From: Candidatus Coatesiibacteriota bacterium
GTDB lineage: Bacteria > B130-G9
Assembly (NCBI GenBank): GCA_016929465.1
Contig: JAFGIT010000292.1
Span: 1 to 6,637, forward strand
Length of the DNA: 6,637 bases
Direction: 5' to 3'
The notes under the pieces are model-generated. The model was given only the letters and a program-made list of their open reading frames with translations, was not told where the DNA came from and searched no databases. Below are positions 1-6,498 of the stretch, in pieces. The translations under genes were made by a program, and so were the position numbers. Within the stretch, counting starts at the first letter, position 1, and each line of letters starts with the position of its first letter.

Positions 1-90
1 ACGCACCACAATCCCCTCAAAAAACATAAAACCGAACCAGCTCGACCTCTCAAAAACCGTCAATCTGATTATTGGGGATGGTCGGTAAAC
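1..90. other. non-coding flank, no gene seen
   Basis: This A/C-rich stretch upstream of the promoter has no convincing coding signal on either strand. A minus-strand reading frame beginning with ATG at 27 and running off the left edge (nine codons) is open, but it has no good ribosome binding site and is too short to judge. No clear terminator, tRNA or insertion sequence end is visible. Confidence 0.5.
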
Positions 91-118
91 TTGACAGCCA
101 TCGAACCAGGGTTAGAAT
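91..118 (+). promoter_or_regulatory. sigma-70-type promoter for the two-gene operon
   Basis: A perfect -35 hexamer TTGACA lies at 91-96. It is followed after 16 bases by TAGAAT at 113-118, which matches five of six bases of the -10 consensus. Transcription would begin near 125-126 and leave a leader of about 130 nt before the regulator start at 258. The match and spacing are seen directly; activity and sigma factor are inferred. No -24/-12 sigma-54 promoter pattern (GG, ten bases, GC in context) was found in 1-257, so the operon itself looks housekeeping-driven rather than self-activated through sigma-54. Confidence 0.6.
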
Positions 119-146
119 CTACTATACGTTGCATGCTCCAAGGTCG

Positions 147-224
147 CCGTCGTCTAAAACGTTGCCTGGAATCCTGAAGTGTGGCTTTACCACCACTGGT
201 AGGATTAAAGGCAATGGACGACGG
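147..224 (+). promoter_or_regulatory. long imperfect hairpin in the 5' leader
   Basis: Five stacked helices can be paired by hand: 147-154 with 217-224 (8 bp, perfect), 161-167 with 209-215 (7 bp, one G-U), 170-175 with 201-206 (6 bp, perfect), 178-180 with 195-197 (3 bp), and 181-184 with 190-193 (4 bp). The apical loop is the five bases 185-189. The helices are separated by small internal loops (155-160/216, GG/AA at 168-169/207-208, 176-177/198-200) and one bulged C at 194. That gives 28 pairs in 78 nt. The element lies between the predicted transcription start and the regulator start, ending 33 nt before the ATG at 258. It has no trailing T-run, so it is not an ordinary intrinsic terminator. 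A leader regulatory or stability element is the main reading; a small palindromic mobile repeat or an independent small RNA are alternatives. Confidence 0.5.
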
Positions 225-257
225 TTCCGATTAGTCTGAGCGAATAAGCTATGGATA

Positions 258-1661
258 ATGTATTCGATTCTGGGGGTGGCGGCGTTGCCGGATAAGCCTG
301 AGGGGCATCTTCTCATTATTGATGACGACGAGCTCTTCCTGGACAATCTCGAGACTGCGCTCTCGATGGCCGGATATGAGGTGGAAAGCGCTTCATCTCC
401 GGAGATCGCCTTGAAGCTCCTGAAGGAGCGAAGCTACGATCTTGTCATCACCGATCTGCGGATGCCGGGAACGGATGGCCTTTATATTTATGAAGCCATC
501 AGGGACGTTAGCCCGTTCGTTCCCGTAATCGTATTGACCGGTCACGGTCACCCGCAAGAAGCAGCCCGCGCGATAGAGATGGGTTGTACAGATTATCTGC
601 GAAAGCCTATCACATTGGACGAGCTGAATTTTCGTGTTGACAAGGCCCTTAGGCAGCAACGTGTCGAGGTTGAGGTGGCTTCTTTGCGTGAGCAGCTGCA
701 CCGTGCGTCGGCGAGGAGGACCATCGTGGGTTCTTCTCCGGCCATAAGGGCAGTATTGGACAAAATCGCGATGGTCGCGAAATCGAGTGCTACGGTCTTG
801 ATCCGAGGCGAGACAGGGACTGGTAAGGAGCTTGTCGCCAGGGCGGTGCATGATGCAAGTCCTCGCTCTAATGCGTCTTTTGTCGCGGTCGCGTGTGCCG
901 CGATCCCGCAGCCGCTCTTTGAGGGCCAGCTCTTCGGGCATAAGAGAGGTGCTTATACCGGAGCGGATAGAGACCAGAAAGGCCTCATTGATGTCGCTAA
1001 TAAGGGTACTCTTTTCCTGGATGAGATCGGTGACATCGATGCTGCTGCCCAGGTGAAGTTGCTCAGGACGCTGGAGACGGGCGAACTGAGGCCGCTTGGT
1101 GATAGAAAAGGACATAAAGTGGACATTCGCTTGATTGCGGCTACTAACCGAGACCTGGAACGAGCCATCGAAGAGGGGCAATTTAGAGCGGACCTATTCT
1201 ATAGGCTCAACGTATTTCCGGTCACTCTTCCCCCTCTACGGGACCGCAAGGAAGACATACCACTGCTCGTCAAGCACTTCGCCGATCTTCACAGTCCAGA
1301 CCTCTGTGGCGAGGATAAGATATTTTCCACGACGGCCATCGAGCGACTTGTGGCATACGATTGGCCGGGAAACGTTCGTGAGCTGGAGAATAAGGTGCGT
1401 CAGGCGATACTCCTGTCGCCGACTAAGATCGTAAATCCGTCGTCGATAGACATTCCGGTGGAGGTTTCTTCTCCAACCGCCCAGGGATTCAGCGACGCCA
1501 AGAAAGCGGCGATAGATTCATTTGAAAGGCGATTCGTGCGAGAAGCTCTGAAATCGGCCAACGGAGTTGTATCCAAGGCAGCCAGGCTCATGGATCTGGA
1601 CCGCAAAAACCTTTGGCTTCTGATGAAGAAGCACGGGATACAGTCAGATGAATTCCGCTGA
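258..1661 (+). CDS. NtrC-family sigma-54-dependent response regulator
   Basis: This 467-residue protein is a cytoplasmic two-component activator that, when phosphorylated, would use ATP hydrolysis to open sigma-54 RNA polymerase promoters. An N-terminal receiver (about 17-135) carries acidic residues D22-D24, phospho-acceptor D66 in DLRMP, T94 and K116. A short, probably coiled linker leads to the AAA+ domain (about 155-390). There, Walker A is GETGTGK (184-190), the sigma-54 loop is GAYTGA (231-236), Walker B is LFLDE (252-256), the ATN motif is at 295-297, arginine finger candidates are R310 and R316, and WPGNVREL lies at 369-376. A Fis-type helix-turn-helix (about 418-461) ends the protein. 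Length is normal for the family. ATG 258 is the first in-frame start after a stop at 237-239, but its ribosome binding site is poor; TTG 285, preceded by a G-rich stretch (272-279), is an alternative that loses only nine residues. The gene overlaps the kinase gene by 14 bp, so it is probably the kinase's cognate regulator. The loop motif is slightly off consensus (Y for F, QLFGHK for ELFGHE). Target promoters are not in the window. Confidence 0.95.
   Translation: MYSILGVAALPDKPEGHLLIIDDDELFLDNLETALSMAGYEVESASSPEIALKLLKERSYDLVITDLRMPGTDGLYIYEAIRDVSPFVPVIVLTGHGHPQEAARAIEMGCTDYLRKPITLDELNFRVDKALRQQRVEVEVASLREQLHRASARRTIVGSSPAIRAVLDKIAMVAKSSATVLIRGETGTGKELVARAVHDASPRSNASFVAVACAAIPQPLFEGQLFGHKRGAYTGADRDQKGLIDVANKGTLFLDEIGDIDAAAQVKLLRTLETGELRPLGDRKGHKVDIRLIAATNRDLERAIEEGQFRADLFYRLNVFPVTLPPLRDRKEDIPLLVKHFADLHSPDLCGEDKIFSTTAIERLVAYDWPGNVRELENKVRQAILLSPTKIVNPSSIDIPVEVSSPTAQGFSDAKKAAIDSFERRFVREALKSANGVVSKAARLMDLDRKNLWLLMKKHGIQSDEFR
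714..728 (+). promoter_or_regulatory. possible internal ribosome binding site and GTG start
   Basis: AGGAGG at 714-719 is a full Shine-Dalgarno consensus, six bases before GTG 726-728, which is in frame with the regulator (Val157). Initiation here would give a 311-residue protein starting exactly at the AAA+ domain and lacking the receiver. The hexamer also encodes Arg153-Arg154 with AGG codons, which are common in this locus, so coincidence is a real alternative. Confidence 0.25.
1648..1661 (+). other. 14-bp gene overlap, likely translational coupling
   Basis: The kinase ATG at 1648-1650 lies inside the end of the regulator gene, whose TGA is at 1659-1661, in a different frame. Only a weak GGGA (1635-1638) precedes the ATG, so ribosomes finishing the regulator may supply much of the initiation. 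Later in-frame starts at 1678 (Met11) and 1699 (Met18) would also keep the whole kinase domain, so the exact start is not certain. Confidence 0.6.
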
Positions 1662-4600
1662 GAAGCATCGCGATATTATGGATGTGGGTGTCTTGCAGAT
1701 GTTCGAGAAGAATCTCTGCGACGATAGGTACGAGATACTCGATTCCCTCGGCCATGGCTCATGGGGAGATGTCTTCCGCGCTTTCGACCGCGTGAGGTCG
1801 CACGAGGTTGCGATCAAGTTCCTGCGGGACCCCGCCGGCTATGATGTGTTGGCTGACCGCTTTTTCCACAATGAATTCCGGGCAATGGCCAAGATCGAGC
1901 ATGCCAACATCGTCCAGGTGTATGATTTCGGGCAGAGCCCCGAGGGGATCCGCTATTACACTATGGCGATTGTGCACGGGGACCCACTGACGAAGTACAA
2001 GGGAAAGCTCAAGGGAGAGCTACTCAGGAACGTCGTGGAAGACCTGTGCCGGGCCCTCTCTGCGGTTCATGCCAAGGGCTGCCTCCATTGCGACATAAAG
2101 CCCGACAACATAATGCTCTCGGTAAGTGAAGGGCAACCCAAGGCTGTCCTGATGGACTTTGGACTCAATATCAGGATGTCATCGAATTCCAAAGCCTCTC
2201 CGCGCGGGACGATATTGTACGCCGCGCCGGAAGTGTTCGCCGGGCAGCAGATTGATGTGAGGGCAGATATCTACTCTCTCGGCATAACGCTGCTCGAGGT
2301 AATCTCCGGCGTGCTGCCCTTCAGGAAGGAAGACCTGTCTTTGCCGCTTGGCAGCAAAGAAGCCAGCCGCATGATAGTAGATGCTGCTGCCAAAATTGAG
2401 CCGCCATACGGCAATGTTATAGGTCAGATGACTGCCGCCGATCCTCGTGATCGGTTGCCATCCGCCAGAGATGTGCTCGTGGCTCTATCTACGCAGGGGG
2501 CGGATGAGATAGAACTGCCCGCCGTTCCCCCGGTTCCGCGCCGCCTGCTCCAGCCCGACTTGATCGGCAGAAAGGCCCATTTGCAGGCCATTCGCAGCAA
2601 GATCGACGAATTAGGAATGGGCGTCGGAGGGTGCGTACTCATCAATGGCGCGAAAGCTTGCGGGAAGACTCGTCTCTTGAAGGAAGTCAGACACCACGCA
2701 CAGCTATCTGGCGTCACCGTCATCGGCACTCCCGATGATCCCGCCTTTGCGCATGGACATTCAATCCTGTCATCTCTTGAAAGGTCCGTGAATCTCGAGA
2801 TACTCGATCAGGGCGGCGCATTTAGAGGCGAGCGCCTTTTGGACCGTATTGTCGAATTAGCCAGAAAGCGTCGTCTATTGATAATTCTCGATGACGTTCA
2901 GGACTTCGGACCACCGGACCTAGCCGTCTGGCGGTCGCTCGCTCATCAGGCTGCGCTGGAAGGCTTCCTCGTCGTGTCAGCCATGCGGACTTCCAAACGC
3001 ATTACGAAAGACGCCCTGGGGGATTTTGTGAAGGTGATCGCGGACGAAGCCAGCTCGGTAGTGGTTGAGCTTCAGTCGCTTACAGTGGAGGAGGTATCCG
3101 ACCTTTGCAGGTCGATGCTCGGCACGGATGACAATATGGAGTCCGTGGCACGGACGCTCTGCTCGGAAACAGGGGGCAACGTTGGTGCATGTGTTGAGCT
3201 CCTGAAAGAATTGGCTAAGAACGAGAGGCTCCAGCACCGTCTCGGGCATTGGTCAATCGCGCCAGAGCCTTTGGTCCAGGAGAGCGACGCAGGACGAGCG
3301 CAACATCCAGCAGTAAGGCCGCAAACGGCTCCCAGCAACCTCAAGACAGTTCTGCTGGCAGCGGCAATCAATGGCCTCAGAGCGCCCGCGACATTTGTTC
3401 TGCGTATAGCGGGGCTGCCGCCGGGTAAGTTCGCCGAATTGGTTCGTCAACTCGAACGGGCCGGAATATTGGAGTGGGAGATGGTTGGGAGTCAAGCTTT
3501 CATTCGATTCATCGACCATTCCTATCCAAAGGTGGTGCTCGAAAGATCTGATCCCGCTCAGTTGTCGAGTTTGAGTAGTGCGGCCGCGGACATTCTTCTG
3601 GCTTCCCGCTCTCAAGGTGGGGCCTTCGATCCGTTTCAACTTGTCGAGCATCTAAAGCGTGCTGGGAGAGTTAAGGAACTGATTGAGGTCGCCACAGCTG
3701 AGGGCAAGCGACACAGGTCGGCTGCGGAGCTTCCCCTCGGTATAGGTCTCTTGAGGGCTGCTTTGAGCGCGGTTGAGTCTCTTCCCAGTTTCAACGTTTT
3801 TCGCTCAGCAGGGTTGCGAATGGCTCTCAGTAGGATGATGTTCCGACAGGGAGAGGCGAGCCAGGCGCTCGAGCAATGCCTAACGGCCTTGAAGCAGCTG
3901 CAGGAGAAAGGGCTCTCCGGCGACAATGGGAACCTCTTCCTTGCGATTCAGATGCACGGTCTAGCTGGAAAGATACATGAGAATCTGAGTTCATACTCGT
4001 CGGCCATCGAACACCACAAAGCTGCTCTTGTATTGCTTCAACCACTGAGCGGAATCTCTCGCTATAGAACTTCCTGGGTCAATGTGCAGAATTCCCTCGG
4101 GTGGGCGCAGATGCTCGCCCACGACTATCCCGCTAGCGAGAAGACCGTCAACGGGCTCTTAGCTCAAATAGACGAGAGCTCATTCCCCCACGGGATGATC
4201 AGGGCTCTGAGCACTGCGGGGTGGCTGGCTCTATACAAAGGCAATCCACGGAAAGCGCTCGACCTATTCGAGCGGGGAATAGATATCGCTTCCAAGAGCA
4301 ACTTGCCTGCTGGGGTCAAGAGCCAATCGGTCAACGGGGCTGCAAGCGCGTCCTGGTTTCTCGGGAATTGGACGGATTCGCTCTCTTATTACCAGGAGGC
4401 GTCACAGCTAGTCGATGGGCTGCAGGACCCATCGAGGAGAAGCTCCGCAATCGGTAATCTGGCTGTGGCAGAATACCAGCTTGGCAGATTGGGAAGTGCG
4501 GAGGCTCATTTCAGGGAAGGACTCGCCCTTGACGTCGAGATGGGTGACGTGGAGGGATATGTGGTCGCGCTCAACAACCTGGGAACGCTGCTAACAGCTC

Positions 4601-6498
4601 AGAATAGGAACGCCGAAGCTCGCAAGTATCTCGAGAAGGCTCTCTGGATTTCGCGTGACAGGCACTTCTCTCAGCACGCTCTGATGGTGGAGCAGAACAT
4701 CGGAGAGGTATTGATGAACGAGAGGGAGTTCGCCCAGGCCAAGCGGCTGCTTCAGGGTGCTCTCAGGCGAGCTCGAAGGAATGGGGAGGTCGGGATTCTA
4801 CCAGAGGCGTACCGCCGTATGGCTAGATTGTCGCTGGAGCAAGGCTCATATCGGAGCTTCAATATTTATGCTCGCAAGGCGAGAGAAGCTGCGGAGTCGA
4901 TTGGTGAGAAGCTGGAGGTCAATCACATCGACAGGTTGTTGGCCCGATTCCATGCAGCTAACGACAGACCTAAGCAGGCCGAGGATCTATTCCTTAGAGC
5001 GGCGGATGCTTTCGGTTCGGGCGGAGCGAGATTCGAGGAGGCCCTGACGAAGCTCGAATGGGCCGAGTTGTGTCTAGAGCACGGTCGTCTCTCACGAGCA
5101 GGTGAACTTGCTGGCGAGGTCGAGGGAGTCCTCAAAGAGGCAGGAGCCATAGGTGCACTCGACAGGTTCAAGCATCTGCAGAAGCAGATCGCGAGAGGGC
5201 GCGGATGGCCTGAGAAGGTGCGCAGTGTTTTAGAGGCCTTCGATGGGCTGAAAGCAGCCCCGGACATGGAAAAAGCCCTCGAAGTGGTCGCCAGGGCATT
5301 GGTATCCATAACCGGTGCAGATAGGGGAGTGGTCATCGGATTGAACCAGCGCGGGATGGCCCAGTTCGAGGCTTCCGCCAATATGGATGGGATACACAAC
5401 GAATACTTGAGAGTATCGGCGAGCATCCTGCGTCATGTGACGAAGACTCGTGAGGCGCTGTTCATCGATTCTGCGGCGACTGATCCCAGGTTTGCCAACA
5501 GCGACAGCATCGCCGGCCTTCAGATCGGCTCGGTCGTTTGTGTGCCCGTATCCGTTCACAGCGACCTCAGAGCGGTCCTCTATATGGACAGCAAGACGCC
5601 GCACCTGTTCGACGAGCAGGAGCACCTGCCTCTGGCTCAGCTGATGGCCCATCACGTTGGTCTCTTCCTGGAGAACGCCAGGATAGTCAATGAGAATGAA
5701 CTGGTCGAAGAACTGGTTGCCTCATTGGCTCATGAGATGAGAACTCCGCTTAATGCAATCCTATCATCGGTAGAATTGATGGCGGTGCGAACGAAGCGGC
5801 CGCCCTCACATTATGTGGGCGTTGTCGGAAGCCAAGTCGCGCGGCTTTCGCGGCTCGCCGATGAGACGATTGACCTTATCAAGGGCAAGAGCTCTTCCAG
5901 ATTGCTATGTCCGCAGAGAATCGATGTTAATGCCCTCATTACACACGTCGCCGAGACGCTCGATTCTCTCGCGAGAAAAAGCAAGATTGCGCTGAAGCTA
6001 AGCTTGGCAAAGGGTCTTACGGAGATTGTTGGTCAGAGAGACGCTCTAGAGCAAGTACTCATCAATCTCCTGACCAACGCACCGAAGCACACGGGCCCGG
6101 GCGGCACGATCACGATTCGCACTCAGCTGTCTTCGATGATTGGGGGCCCATCTCGCCCTGATTCATCGTACTTGTATTTGGGGCAGCACGCTTATCGCGC
6201 GGATGGTTCTTTCATCACTATCAGCGTCATTGATGACGGTGAGGGCATGGAGGAGGCCGAATGCAAACGGATATTCGAGAAGTATGCCAGGACAACCAAG
6301 ACCGAGGCGAATCACCGCATCAAAGGCTCCGGACTGGGGCTTTATATCTGTCGGAGTATAATCGAGCAACACGGCGGCAGAATCTGGGCAACCAGCCGCA
6401 AAGGCAAAGGCTCCAAACTGACCTTCACACTCCCCGTCGCGCCGAAGCCTGAGCTGCAGAAAGAGACTCAATCGACCAGGCCAGATGAGACATTGTAA
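1648..6498 (+). CDS. Ser/Thr kinase - STAND-like ATPase - TPR - GAF - His kinase fusion
   Basis: This 1616-residue protein joins two kinase chemistries and appears soluble, with no signal peptide or membrane segment. The protein kinase domain (about 28-280) has a glycine loop at G35-G40, K57 in VAIK, E76, HCD catalytic loop D149 with K151 and N154, DFG at 170-172 and APE at 193-195; the missing Arg makes it a non-RD kinase. An ATPase domain (about 305-530) follows, with Walker A at 334-341 (GAKACGKT) and Walker B ILDD at 413-416. A winged-helix-like segment (about 565-630) and some eleven TPR-like helical pairs (about 715-1190) come next, as in MalT-type STAND regulators. A GAF domain (about 1205-1350) precedes HisKA with phospho-acceptor H1362 in AHEMRTPL and a HATPase domain with N-box N1473/N1477, G1 box D1530-G1531-E-G1533 and G2 box GSGLGL (1560-1565). 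There is no C-terminal receiver, so the phosphate probably goes to the co-transcribed regulator. The order resembles the HstK-type kinases of Anabaena and similar myxobacterial proteins. The signal and the Ser/Thr substrates are unknown. Confidence 0.95.
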   Translation: MNSAEKHRDIMDVGVLQMFEKNLCDDRYEILDSLGHGSWGDVFRAFDRVRSHEVAIKFLRDPAGYDVLADRFFHNEFRAMAKIEHANIVQVYDFGQSPEGIRYYTMAIVHGDPLTKYKGKLKGELLRNVVEDLCRALSAVHAKGCLHCDIKPDNIMLSVSEGQPKAVLMDFGLNIRMSSNSKASPRGTILYAAPEVFAGQQIDVRADIYSLGITLLEVISGVLPFRKEDLSLPLGSKEASRMIVDAAAKIEPPYGNVIGQMTAADPRDRLPSARDVLVALSTQGADEIELPAVPPVPRRLLQPDLIGRKAHLQAIRSKIDELGMGVGGCVLINGAKACGKTRLLKEVRHHAQLSGVTVIGTPDDPAFAHGHSILSSLERSVNLEILDQGGAFRGERLLDRIVELARKRRLLIILDDVQDFGPPDLAVWRSLAHQAALEGFLVVSAMRTSKRITKDALGDFVKVIADEASSVVVELQSLTVEEVSDLCRSMLGTDDNMESVARTLCSETGGNVGACVELLKELAKNERLQHRLGHWSIAPEPLVQESDAGRAQHPAVRPQTAPSNLKTVLLAAAINGLRAPATFVLRIAGLPPGKFAELVRQLERAGILEWEMVGSQAFIRFIDHSYPKVVLERSDPAQLSSLSSAAADILLASRSQGGAFDPFQLVEHLKRAGRVKELIEVATAEGKRHRSAAELPLGIGLLRAALSAVESLPSFNVFRSAGLRMALSRMMFRQGEASQALEQCLTALKQLQEKGLSGDNGNLFLAIQMHGLAGKIHENLSSYSSAIEHHKAALVLLQPLSGISRYRTSWVNVQNSLGWAQMLAHDYPASEKTVNGLLAQIDESSFPHGMIRALSTAGWLALYKGNPRKALDLFERGIDIASKSNLPAGVKSQSVNGAASASWFLGNWTDSLSYYQEASQLVDGLQDPSRRSSAIGNLAVAEYQLGRLGSAEAHFREGLALDVEMGDVEGYVVALNNLGTLLTAQNRNAEARKYLEKALWISRDRHFSQHALMVEQNIGEVLMNEREFAQAKRLLQGALRRARRNGEVGILPEAYRRMARLSLEQGSYRSFNIYARKAREAAESIGEKLEVNHIDRLLARFHAANDRPKQAEDLFLRAADAFGSGGARFEEALTKLEWAELCLEHGRLSRAGELAGEVEGVLKEAGAIGALDRFKHLQKQIARGRGWPEKVRSVLEAFDGLKAAPDMEKALEVVARALVSITGADRGVVIGLNQRGMAQFEASANMDGIHNEYLRVSASILRHVTKTREALFIDSAATDPRFANSDSIAGLQIGSVVCVPVSVHSDLRAVLYMDSKTPHLFDEQEHLPLAQLMAHHVGLFLENARIVNENELVEELVASLAHEMRTPLNAILSSVELMAVRTKRPPSHYVGVVGSQVARLSRLADETIDLIKGKSSSRLLCPQRIDVNALITHVAETLDSLARKSKIALKLSLAKGLTEIVGQRDALEQVLINLLTNAPKHTGPGGTITIRTQLSSMIGGPSRPDSSYLYLGQHAYRADGSFITISVIDDGEGMEEAECKRIFEKYARTTKTEANHRIKGSGLGLYICRSIIEQHGGRIWATSRKGKGSKLTFTLPVAPKPELQKETQSTRPDETL

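Noticed and set aside
1-27. Possible divergent minus-strand gene starting with ATG at 27 (MFFEGIVVR and off the edge)
   Set aside because: Only nine codons are visible, with no convincing ribosome binding site or promoter on that strand; it cannot be supported without more sequence to the left.
33-109. Direct repeat CGAACCAG at 33-40 and 102-109, the second between the -35 and -10
   Set aside because: An eight-base repeat is expected by chance at roughly this frequency in a 257-base region, and it shows no symmetry or further copies that would mark an operator.
147-224. Integron attC site as an explanation of the inverted repeat
   Set aside because: The outer boxes do not match the RYYYAAC and GTTRRRY core sites at the expected ends, and there is no integron cassette layout around it.
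1-257. Sigma-54 -24/-12 promoter or autoregulatory activator site
   Set aside because: No GG-N10-GC arrangement with the flanking consensus was found upstream of the operon by eye.
393-1181. 262-codon minus-strand open frame antisense to the regulator
   Set aside because: The plus strand encodes an unmistakable receiver and AAA+ domain here; the antisense product has no recognisable motif and its composition looks like a codon-usage shadow.
4923-5426. 167-codon minus-strand open frame antisense to the TPR/GAF region
   Set aside because: It shows low-complexity Ser/Ala/Pro/Arg content typical of shadow frames and no domain, while the plus strand encodes clear TPR and GAF sequence.
6251-6452. 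Plus-strand 63-codon frame at 6261 with AGGAGG (6251-6256) four bases upstream
   Set aside because: The ribosome binding site looks good but lies in Glu-Glu-rich HATPase coding sequence; the product is polar, low complexity and has no recognisable motif, so coincidence is likelier.
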